Below are positions 36,209-42,802 of a DNA stretch of 42,802 bases, in pieces. Positions within the stretch are counted from its first letter, which is position 1; the number at the start of each line of letters is the position of its first letter. The stretch is taken from contig CAIKDP010000249.1 of assembly GCA_903826205.1 (NCBI GenBank), forward strand, positions 1 to 42,802, read 5' to 3'. Both the position numbers and the translations under genes were made by a program. The notes under the pieces are model-generated. The model had not been told where the DNA came from. It searched no databases and saw only the letters and a list, made by a program, of their open reading frames with translations. The DNA is from Akkermansiaceae bacterium (lineage in GTDB: Bacteria > Verrucomicrobiota > Verrucomicrobiia > Verrucomicrobiales > Akkermansiaceae).

Positions 36209-37540
36209 TTATCCGTTGAGCGTCCAGCCGTCGCGGTATTTGCGGCGCAACAACTCGTTGGCTTCCGGCGAATTGGTGACCTTGCCGGTCTTGCCATCGT
36301 ACTCGATTTTCTTGCCGACCCGGTAGGCGACCAGGCCTAACAACATTTGTTCGATCATGTTGCCGCTGTATTCGAAATCGCAGGCGGTTTTGCGGCTCGG
36401 ATCCTTGCAGGCATCGAACCATTGTTTTTGGAAATGGCCCAGCGGCGGTAGCAGCGTCTTGTCCGTGCGCTGCTTGAGATAGGTAAGGTCGGCATTGTCA
36501 CCGACCGGCAGCAACATGCGTGATTCGAAGTCGGCGATGAGGAAACCTTTCGAGCCTTTGAACATGGCACCGTGGTCGATGCCTTTGAGGTTGACGGAGG
36601 GTCGCGGGGATCTGGGCATCACCCCGCCCTGATACCAACTCACACGCACCGGGCCGCGCCAGTCATTGGCGGGATGCTCGAAGTGCGACTCGCATTCCAC
36701 CGGCGTGACGTCGGGGTTGAACGCCTCGCCCTTGGCCTCTGCGGAGGTCGGCAAGCCGGCATCGATCGCGTTCCACAACAAGTCCATGGTGTGGCTGCCC
36801 ATGTCGCCGATCTGGCCGACGCCGAAGTCCCAGAACATGTTCCATTGCAGGCAATTCGCGCCTTCGCCGCCGGAGAAATAGCCGGGGTTGTAGGGATGCA
36901 CAGGCGACGGGCCAAGCCACAGATCGAAGTTGAGGCCGGCGGGTGGTTGGCCTTCGGCCGGCAGGTAGCCCTTGCGGCGGATCTGGCGATCGCCCCAGGC
37001 CATGGCCGCCTGTACGTCGCCAATCGCGCCATCGCGGAGCAATTCGCGCACCCGGTTGAAGTTGTCGAACGCGTGGCGTTGCATGCCCACCTGAGTGGCG
37101 AGTTTGCCCTTTTTGGTCATCCAGTTGGCCCTGACGGTCCGGGCCTCCTCCACAGTGATGGCGAGCGGCTTTTCACAATAGACATGGAGATTGCGGTTCA
37201 ACGCCCAGTTGGCGATGAACGCGTGGGTGTGGTCGGTGGTGCAGATGACCACCGCGTCGAGGTCCTTTTGTTCCAGGCATTTGCGCCAGTCCACGTAGGT
37301 CTTGGCATTGGGGAAATGCTTGAGCGCATCGGCAAAACGCGTCTCATTGACGTCGCAAAGGGCGACCACATTTTCATTGGCGAGCGACTCGTAATGCGCG
37401 CAGCCACGGCCCCACACGCCGATGAGGGCGACGTTGAGCTTGTTGCCGGGGGAGTTCTTGCCGTTGAGGACACCGCTGGGAAGCAGGGTGAGTCCGGCAC
37501 CGGCAAAGGCGGTCGTGTTGAGGAATTTGCGACGGTTCAT
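36209..37540 (-). CDS. Exported Gfo/Idh/MocA oxidoreductase
   Basis: A 443-residue protein. A short twin-arginine-like signal (NRRKFLNTTAFAGAGL) precedes the Rossmann site LNVALIGVWGRGCAHYE, ICTTDHTHAF, VYCEKPLAI and the C-terminal domain with GDMGSHTMDLLWNAID. Homologues form one of the commonest secreted families in Verrucomicrobiota and Planctomycetota. The start chosen is ATG 37540, which places RR near residue 4; a longer frame to 37573 has no signal. It is the last gene of the DoxX-led cluster, 65 bp after the remnant gene, and a GATCTAACA motif lies in that gap. Confidence 0.88.
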   Translation of the reverse strand: MNRRKFLNTTAFAGAGLTLLPSGVLNGKNSPGNKLNVALIGVWGRGCAHYESLANENVVALCDVNETRFADALKHFPNAKTYVDWRKCLEQKDLDAVVICTTDHTHAFIANWALNRNLHVYCEKPLAITVEEARTVRANWMTKKGKLATQVGMQRHAFDNFNRVRELLRDGAIGDVQAAMAWGDRQIRRKGYLPAEGQPPAGLNFDLWLGPSPVHPYNPGYFSGGEGANCLQWNMFWDFGVGQIGDMGSHTMDLLWNAIDAGLPTSAEAKGEAFNPDVTPVECESHFEHPANDWRGPVRVSWYQGGVMPRSPRPSVNLKGIDHGAMFKGSKGFLIADFESRMLLPVGDNADLTYLKQRTDKTLLPPLGHFQKQWFDACKDPSRKTACDFEYSGNMIEQMLLGLVAYRVGKKIEYDGKTGKVTNSPEANELLRRKYRDGWTLNG

Positions 37541-37605
37541 GGTGTGGTGGGGTTGGTTTTTAGCGTGAAACATTGCTACGGATTGTCGAGATCTAACATT
37601 TCAGA

Positions 37606-38127
37606 TCATGCGGCCAGATGCTCGTCGGTGAAGGTGATGGCCTGGCGGCTGCGGGCGGAGGGATTGACCCAATGCATCGGCGCTTCGCTGGCAAAGGCGC
37701 GCCGGGCGTCGCAATTGAGGGTGGCCTCGCCACGGATGGCGGCGAAAAAGTTTTCCAGATGCGGTTGATGCGGCGGTTTGTTAAAGCCGCCGGGCAGGTC
37801 GAAAACGAGCGGCGGGCGCGTCGTATAACATGGGATGACTTCGCCGTTGCTCTTGTACTTCGGCGGCGGGTACGCGGCCTTGAGAAAACCACGCTGCACG
37901 AGATTGTCCCAAGACTCATGGTTACCGTGCCCGGCGATGCTGGTATAGGCTGCAGCTTCGGATAGATTGATGGTGCCCTGGGTCCCCATGAAACTCTCGT
38001 AGTAGCCGCCTATGCCCGCACTGGCTGCCACGACCTGCTGGCTGGCGCGGACGCTGCCCTGCGGGGTTTCATACTCAAGCACGGCCATGACGTTGTCGAA
38101 GTGTTCGTGCTCTTTGAAATAGTCATT
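37606..38127 (-). pseudogene. Truncated Gfo/Idh/MocA remnant (C-terminal part only)
   Basis: About 174 codons match the last third of the complete gene at 39667-41061: DYFKEHEHFDNVMAVLEYETPQG against SYFKGREHFDNVMALFDYDTPQG, then GGYYESFMGTQGT, FNKPPHQPHLENFFAA and HWVNPSARSRQAITFT. The Rossmann domain and the nicotinamide motif are missing. Homology begins at the stop codon of the upstream lipoprotein gene, so a deletion joined the two. An ATG at 38088 could still allow translation of 160 residues. Reading frame is intact, so loss was recent or the piece is retained. Confidence 0.8.
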
Positions 38128-38818
38128 ATTGAGCGATCCCGTAAACCTCGACTTCGATGTAATGGTTCATGTCGTTGGTGGTGTTGCCATTACTGTAGAG
38201 TCGGACATAGCGGCCCTTGGCGCCCTTGCCATCGACGACCATGCCGAAGCGGGTTTCAACGTAGGGATTGTCGGTCCCCTTGCCGAGTTTCGAGGATTCA
38301 TCGTAGTCGTTGTTATAGACGGTGGTGACGCCGGTTTTGAATGCCGGGTCGTCCGAGATCTGAATGATCACGTCGTGATAGGCGCGTTTTTGGGAATGGA
38401 AGTGCCAGGTCCAGATGGCATGGATGGCGGCGCTATTTTCCAGGTCGATTTGGACCCATTGGGTGCCCTCCATGAGTTCGACGAAGTAACCTTCGTCGGC
38501 CTTCTTGTCCCCATCGGTGATGAAGTCGAGACTGCCGAGGATCGGGTTGGCGTCACTGCTGGTCACCTTGCGGCCCTTGGACAGCAGGATGGTGCCTGCG
38601 GGCACGCGAAACTCGGGGGCCGAGGTTGGGGCCATCACCAACTTGGGAATATCCTTGATGGCTCTCTCGGTGCCGATAATCACTTCCGGCGGAAACTCGA
38701 TGGCAAGTGGCGTGCCACCCGTGGGACCTCCGGACGGGCTTGGGGTCTTGTCTCTACAACCCGTGACGAGCAGGGCGCAGGACGTTGCAAGGATGGATGC
38801 TATCAGTTTGTGTTTCAT
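38126..38818 (-). CDS. F5/8 type C-like lipoprotein, copy 2
   Basis: A 230-residue lipoprotein with lipobox LVTGC (Cys at residue 21). A low-complexity Pro/Gly/Ser linker leads to a beta-rich domain, KVTSSDANPILGSLDFITDGDK, TQWVQIDLENSAAIHAIWTWHF and GRYVRLYSNGNTTNDMNHYIEVEVYG, which resembles discoidin (F5/8 type C) carbohydrate-binding domains. It is a paralogue of the gene at 38972-39670, with colinear sequence. Its stop touches the Gfo/Idh/MocA remnant. It probably displays a sugar-binding domain on the envelope. Confidence 0.85.
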   Translation of the reverse strand: MKHKLIASILATSCALLVTGCRDKTPSPSGGPTGGTPLAIEFPPEVIIGTERAIKDIPKLVMAPTSAPEFRVPAGTILLSKGRKVTSSDANPILGSLDFITDGDKKADEGYFVELMEGTQWVQIDLENSAAIHAIWTWHFHSQKRAYHDVIIQISDDPAFKTGVTTVYNNDYDESSKLGKGTDNPYVETRFGMVVDGKGAKGRYVRLYSNGNTTNDMNHYIEVEVYGIAQ

Positions 38819-38913
38819 ACCTTCTGTTTGTGGGTTGGTTGTTGAAACGGATGGCCTGGCAGTGAGCACAAGTCACCCCACCGATGGGACACATGGGACC
38901 CAGGGGACGATAC

Positions 38914-38951
38914 GGGAGTCTCGAAAAGTCATCCTTGCTAGGGAGACTCCC
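38914..38951. repeat. Inverted repeat GGGAGTCTC / GAGACTCCC
   Basis: Nine-base perfect arms (38914-38922 and 38943-38951) around 20 bases, located between the two lipoprotein paralogues. No U-run follows on either strand, so an intrinsic terminator is unlikely; it could attenuate or process the transcript. Confidence 0.5.
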
Positions 38952-38971
38952 AACAATACGCGGGAAAACGC

Positions 38972-39670
38972 TTACTGTGCGACGCCGTAAACCTCGACCT
39001 CGATGTAATGGTTCATCTCGTTAGAGGTGTTGCCATTGCTATAGAGGCGGACGTAGCGGCCTTTGGCGCTCTTGCCATCGGCGATAAGACCAAAGCGGCT
39101 TTCAACGTAGGGGTTGTCAGAACCCTTGCCCAATTTGCTGACGTCCTCATAGTCGTTGTTATAAACCGTGGTGACGCCGCTGGCGAATTTCGGATCATCC
39201 GAGACTTGAATGACCACGCCCTTGTAAGCGCGCTTTTGGGAATGGTAGTGCCAAACGCAGATGGCATTGAGCGTGGCGCTTTTTTCCAGATCGATCTGGA
39301 CCCACTGCGGGCCTTCGAGGAGTTCCACGAAGTAGCCTTCGCCCGCCTGCTTGTCGCCGTCGGTGACGAGGTCGAGGCTGCCGATGATCGGGTTGTCGTC
39401 GCTGCTGGTGACTTTTTTGCCTTTGGAAAGCAAGACGGCTTCCTTGGGAACGAGGAACTGGGGTGCCTTGTCGGGGACCTGCACCAGGTTGGGCACGTTC
39501 ATGGCCTTGGGAGTGCCTTCGATGAGTTCGGGTGGGAAGTCGATGGCCAGAGCCACGCCGCCGGGGGTGCCGCCGGAAGTGCCGCCGGACGAGCCTTTCT
39601 TGTCACCACAACCGGTGATGAGAAGGGCGGAGGATGCGGCAAGGATGGATACGATTAGTTTGTTTTTCAT
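38972..39670 (-). CDS. F5/8 type C-like lipoprotein, copy 1
   Basis: A 232-residue lipoprotein with lipobox LITGC (Cys at residue 21), a Gly/Ser/Thr-rich linker, and the same discoidin-like domain as copy 2 (KVTSSDDNPIIGSLDLVTDGDK, PQWVQIDLEKSATLNAICVWHY, GRYVRLYSNGNTSNEMNHYIEVEVYG). Its ATG overlaps the stop of the complete Gfo/Idh/MocA gene in an ATGA, so the two are translated together, suggesting the lipoprotein serves the same sugar-handling system. Confidence 0.87.
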   Translation of the reverse strand: MKNKLIVSILAASSALLITGCGDKKGSSGGTSGGTPGGVALAIDFPPELIEGTPKAMNVPNLVQVPDKAPQFLVPKEAVLLSKGKKVTSSDDNPIIGSLDLVTDGDKQAGEGYFVELLEGPQWVQIDLEKSATLNAICVWHYHSQKRAYKGVVIQVSDDPKFASGVTTVYNNDYEDVSKLGKGSDNPYVESRFGLIADGKSAKGRYVRLYSNGNTSNEMNHYIEVEVYGVAQ

Positions 39671-41061
39671 ACGTCTAGGTGTTCGGTGGTAAATACGATG
39701 GGTTGTTTGCTGAGGGCGGATGGATTCACCCAGTAGATCGGGGCTTCGCTCAGGAAGGCATGGCGCGCGTCACAGTTGAGTTTCGCCTCGCCCCGCACGG
39801 ATGCGAAGAAGTTTTCCAAATGCGGCTGATGCGGTGGCTTGTTGAGTTCGCCCGGCAATGCGAAGCCCTCCGGGGGGGCGGAAACCCGGGAATCAACGAC
39901 GCCTCCGGCGGGTTGTGGTTTGGGTGCCGCGGCCTTGCGACTGAGGAAGCCGCGTTGCACGAGATGATCCCACGACAGGGAACTCTCCTTTTCGGGTGAC
40001 GGGTCGTTCGGATCCTTGGGTGCCGGGCTGTTTTCCTTGAAAATTTCCGTGGATGACGAGTTCTCGGAGATCTTGACCGTGCCTTCGGTGCCCATGAACG
40101 ATTCCCAGTAGCCACCGCCGGAGCTGGTGGTGGTGAGCACCTGATAGAACGCGCGCACCTGGCCCTGCGGCGTGTCGTAGTCGAAGAGCGCCATGACGTT
40201 GTCAAAATGCTCGCGGCCCTTGAAGTAGCTGTTGCCGCCGGTGGCAAACACCGACTTGGGCACGGTGCCGAGGAACCAGTTGAAGATATCTATCTGGTGG
40301 GCACCGAGGTCGGAGATCGCGCCGCCGGACAGATCGCGGTAGAAGCGCCAGTTCATGAACTGGTGCATGTCCTTGAAGCCGTATTTGCTGAGAATGTCCG
40401 GTTTGATCGTCAGCTTCGGATTGTAGGCGATGTTCTGCGATGACTTGACCGCGCGGTTCCACTGGCCGTTGACGTTGACAATCTGGCCGCAGATCTTGTT
40501 GCCGTTGATCAATTGGTCGAGGGTGTAGCGGTAACGCGGGTTGCTGCGGCGCTGGTGGCCAATCTGACAGAGCTTGCCGGATTTTTCCATGGCTTTGACC
40601 ATGGCTCGGGCACCGTCGATGGTGTTGGACATCATCTTCTCACAATAGACGTTGAGGCCCGCCTCAAGGCATTTGATGGTGTGCGGCGAGTGCCAAAAAT
40701 CCGGAGTGGCGATGACCGCGGCATCCAGGTCCTTTTCGGTGGCAAGCAATTCCTCGATGTCGCTATAGGCTTTCGGCGTGTGCTTTTGCAGCGAGCGGAC
40801 CCGGCCCACCGCGCCATTGCGGTTGTAGTCCCAGATATCGCACACCGCCTGGAAGTGCAGGCCGGGGATGTTGCGCATGGCGTCAAACAGGACTTGCCCT
40901 TGTTTGCCTTGGCCGATGAGGGCGACGTTGAGTTTCCTGGATGGACTGGCGTCGGCAGCGCGGAGGATGCCCGGCGCGCCGAGTACCAGGCCCGCGCCCG
41001 CGCCAACGGCGGTTTTCGCGAGGAACTCCCGGCGGTTGATGGATGAAGGTGAAGGATTCAT
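39667..41061 (-). CDS. Tat-exported Gfo/Idh/MocA oxidoreductase (EKM variant)
   Basis: A 464-residue protein with Tat signal SINRREFLAKTAVGAGAGL, Rossmann site LNVALIGQGKQGQVLFDAM, ATPDFWHSP and VYCEKMMSN, where Met replaces the Pro of E-K-P. The C-terminal domain has ISDLGAHQIDIFNWFLG and a charged low-complexity insert (FKENSPAPKDPNDPSPEKE). A related gene has lost its N-terminal part at 37606-38127. It follows the DoxX-like gene after 18 bp and is coupled to the first lipoprotein gene. Confidence 0.9.
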   Translation of the reverse strand: MNPSPSSINRREFLAKTAVGAGAGLVLGAPGILRAADASPSRKLNVALIGQGKQGQVLFDAMRNIPGLHFQAVCDIWDYNRNGAVGRVRSLQKHTPKAYSDIEELLATEKDLDAAVIATPDFWHSPHTIKCLEAGLNVYCEKMMSNTIDGARAMVKAMEKSGKLCQIGHQRRSNPRYRYTLDQLINGNKICGQIVNVNGQWNRAVKSSQNIAYNPKLTIKPDILSKYGFKDMHQFMNWRFYRDLSGGAISDLGAHQIDIFNWFLGTVPKSVFATGGNSYFKGREHFDNVMALFDYDTPQGQVRAFYQVLTTTSSGGGYWESFMGTEGTVKISENSSSTEIFKENSPAPKDPNDPSPEKESSLSWDHLVQRGFLSRKAAAPKPQPAGGVVDSRVSAPPEGFALPGELNKPPHQPHLENFFASVRGEAKLNCDARHAFLSEAPIYWVNPSALSKQPIVFTTEHLDV

Positions 41062-41079
41062 GACGTGAAGCTGGGGAAA

Positions 41080-41649
41080 TTAGAGTTTCTTCAAGACACA
41101 GAGACGGTTGTGCTTGGAGAGCATCAGCGCCATGACGATCATGATCATGTGGATGCCGAGCCAGGCGACGCCGGAGTCTTCCTTGATGAGGATGAGACCC
41201 CAGGTAAGGCTGATGTAAAGCAGGCCTAGCAGGAAGTACGAAGTCCGGCTGGCAATGCCCAACAAAATCGTGAGACCCAGAACAATCAGCGCCGGGCCGA
41301 GGACCTTGTCGTAAAGCGGTAGCGCCCACTTCATCTGCATCATGATCGGCTCCTCGGTGAATTTCTTCATCAGCGCCTCCGGCACGCCGTGATAATGGTT
41401 GAGGGCGTATTCCTTGACGTTGGTGGCAGACGTCAGCCCGTAGTCATTGACCTTGCCGTCAATGGAGATCGGTTGGTCAGAGCCCTTCATCCCCACATAT
41501 TTCTCGACCCCGGTTTGGATCGCGCGCATGGCAAGCCAGAGGCGCAACAGCCATGCCCCGCAGGTGAGGCCGAGGTCGCATTGCAGGGATGACTGGCAGC
41601 ATTCAGCGGATTCGGAGGACTTGCAGCATTCGGTGGATTCAGTGGTCAT
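41080..41649 (-). CDS. DoxX-like membrane protein with Cys-Cys repeat at its N-terminus
   Basis: A 189-residue protein. After about 30 residues come four hydrophobic helices, with LLRLWLAMRAIQTGVEKYVG at the start of the core and a short tail HNRLCVLKKL, consistent with the DoxX/DoxD-like family of quinone-reducing or accessory membrane subunits. The N-terminus holds a 9-residue tandem repeat, ESTECCKSS and ESAECCQSS, followed by LQCDLGLTC, six cysteines in all, which might bind metal. The DNA shows a matching 27-bp repeat. It is the first gene of the six-gene cluster and may pass electrons from the exported oxidoreductases; that is inference. Confidence 0.7.
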   Translation of the reverse strand: MTTESTECCKSSESAECCQSSLQCDLGLTCGAWLLRLWLAMRAIQTGVEKYVGMKGSDQPISIDGKVNDYGLTSATNVKEYALNHYHGVPEALMKKFTEEPIMMQMKWALPLYDKVLGPALIVLGLTILLGIASRTSYFLLGLLYISLTWGLILIKEDSGVAWLGIHMIMIVMALMLSKHNRLCVLKKL

Positions 41650-42000
41650 GGTTGTGGGTGGGGTTGGATATGGATTGATTACGTGTGCCGGTTGGGATGT
41701 TTATCAGCGGGTTTTGGGGTGGGAAAGTGGGCTCGGCTGGCTGCGGTGGGGACGGTGGCTAGTCGAGATGGCAGGAATTGTCAACCGCATCCGAAAACGG
41801 CGCATTCGTGAAGCCACAGACAGATGCCAGCAAGCCGGAGGCCGCGGCAACAGTGGCAGGCAATCTGCGGTCCGGGACGGATGACGGTGAGCTTGTCATG
41901 CCTATTGGATACGGGGGGAGGGGGGCCGGTTTTTCATCCGCCCCCCCGAATTTCACAAAATCCACATGTTGACAACAACAAACGGCATGGAACGTGCCGC
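41650..42000. other. Non-coding region between the DoxX cluster and the outer-membrane protein
   Basis: No gene is supported. It should hold the promoter of the DoxX-led cluster, which could not be assigned with confidence. A G-run block (41912-41925) faces a C-run (41941-41947) and could pair, and the region is T/G-rich beside the DoxX start. Confidence 0.4.
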
Positions 42001-42032
42001 AAAAAAACCGCCCGGATGATTCCGGGCGGTTT
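42001..42032 (-). terminator. Intrinsic terminator of the outer-membrane protein gene
   Basis: A perfect 11-bp stem (AAACCGCCCGG with CCGGGCGGTTT) around a six-base loop, followed on the minus strand by a run of T. It begins 26 bases after the stop of the gene at 42059. It is the only convincing Rho-independent terminator in the window. Confidence 0.92.
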
Positions 42033-42058
42033 GGTGGTTGGTTAGACAGGGGCGAATG

Positions 42059-42763
42059 TTAGAACTTGTAACGGGCGCCGATTTCAAGCAGGCAGTCGCT
42101 GCCCAGTTTCAACTTGGCACTCGCACCGCCATCGCTGAAGCTGGCGTTGCTGTAGTAGATCCAGCGGGCGCCGCCATAGACATCGAAGTTGGGGGTCACG
42201 TTGTAGTTCAAGCCACCGAACACCTGACTGGTGAAGACCCAGGTGCTGTCGGAAAACTTGTTTGGAGCGACAGTGATGTCGAGGCTCTCATAAGCCGCGC
42301 CGAGGCCGGCACCGAGGTAAGCGTTGAGGCTGCCGGTGAGTTGACGTTCAAATTTGACGTTGAGCGTGATAGGCAGGACATCGAGGTCGTAGCCGGTATG
42401 GATACCGAAATAGCCGGATTGCGCTGCGAGAGCGTCCTCCATTTGGTTGACGGTATAAGTGCTGCGTGCTTGCCCCGGGGTGTTGCTCATGCCGCGCAGG
42501 CTGTAATAGTCCTCGTCCTTGGTGGTGTAACCGACTTCACCGAAGAGGGAGACATTCCAGCCACCGATAGCCCAGCAACTGTTGCTGGCCCCGATGTGGA
42601 GGTTATACATGGGTTCTTCCAATTCGGTCAGATAACCGACAGAAGCCCCGGCAAACCAAGTCACAAGACAAGGAGGCGGAGGTGGCGCGATGGTTTGCTT
42701 CGCGGTTGTTCCCGCAAAAAGCGGGGCTGCGGTCAACAGTAGTGTTAGGGTGTAATTTTTCAT
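42059..42763 (-). CDS. Outer-membrane beta-barrel-like protein
   Basis: A 234-residue protein. The signal peptide (MKNYTLTLLLTAAPLFAG) is followed by a short proline run (APPPPP) and repeated amphipathic strands such as TWFAGASVGYL, NVSLFGEVGYTT, LNAYLGAGLGAAYES, FDVYGGARWIYY and the final CLLEIGARYKF, which ends in Phe as many barrel proteins do. About eight to ten strands are expected, as in OmpA/OmpW-like small barrels. Ligand or role is unknown. ATG 42763 is preferred over ATG 42772 because it opens the signal peptide. The promoter lies at the window edge. Confidence 0.8.
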   Translation of the reverse strand: MKNYTLTLLLTAAPLFAGTTAKQTIAPPPPPCLVTWFAGASVGYLTELEEPMYNLHIGASNSCWAIGGWNVSLFGEVGYTTKDEDYYSLRGMSNTPGQARSTYTVNQMEDALAAQSGYFGIHTGYDLDVLPITLNVKFERQLTGSLNAYLGAGLGAAYESLDITVAPNKFSDSTWVFTSQVFGGLNYNVTPNFDVYGGARWIYYSNASFSDGGASAKLKLGSDCLLEIGARYKF

Positions 42764-42802
42764 ACGACTCAAAGTAGCGCTAAAAGGCCGGTCTGTCGAT
42801 AA

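Noticed and set aside
38914..38951. Intrinsic terminator between the two lipoprotein genes
   Set aside because: The inverted repeat has a 20-base loop and no run of T on either strand.

Overview
The window looks like a GC-rich chromosomal segment of a Verrucomicrobiota bacterium, probably Verrucomicrobiales. The clues are several Tat-exported Gfo/Idh/MocA oxidoreductases, a PmoA-like DUF6807 protein, a secreted CAP/MBG protein ending in the D-H-D-G-x-x-N-L-x-E-Y-A-F-G-T tail common in that phylum, a class-B type sdhCA pair, and families of short hairpin repeats between genes. No rRNA, tRNA, CRISPR array, transposase or integrase was seen. Shine-Dalgarno sequences are scarce; tight ATGA start/stop overlaps and near-leaderless promoters are common.

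Left edge, 1-3.3 kb, minus strand: a Wadjet-type anti-plasmid defence operon (jetA, jetB and the first 49 codons of jetC, running off the edge). A VapBC toxin-antitoxin module sits exactly between jetA and jetB, flanked by a 41/42-bp duplication of the end of jetA. A repeat patch follows.

3.3-18.7 kb: housekeeping and metabolism. tcdA and rhlE converge and overlap. An nfnAB-like transhydrogenase pair comes next, then a small membrane protein, sdhC-sdhA without an adjacent sdhB, metX-rlmN, a Nif3-family/RluA-family pair, a second VapBC module, and a three-gene locus made of a membrane protein, a winged-helix regulator and an IspH homologue that has lost two cluster cysteines. Three near-identical palindromes in this locus suggest self-regulation. 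A glyoxalase-like gene follows.

18.8-28 kb: clpB, a third VapBC module with a clear palindromic operator, an YddA/Rv1819c-like ABC exporter, apbE coupled to an Agl23-like membrane protein, a family 2 glycosyltransferase and a secreted alpha/beta hydrolase.

28-42.8 kb: almost entirely minus-strand genes for exported or envelope proteins. One operon reads DUF6807, Gfo/Idh/MocA, TIM-barrel isomerase-like, Gfo/Idh/MocA. A second reads DoxX-like, Gfo/Idh/MocA, two paralogous F5/8-like lipoproteins, a truncated Gfo/Idh/MocA remnant, and another Gfo/Idh/MocA. Between them lies the large CAP/MBG protein, and at the right edge an outer-membrane beta-barrel-like protein with the window's only convincing intrinsic terminator. 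These genes together suggest extracytoplasmic oxidation and processing of sugars, which is inferred from the families.
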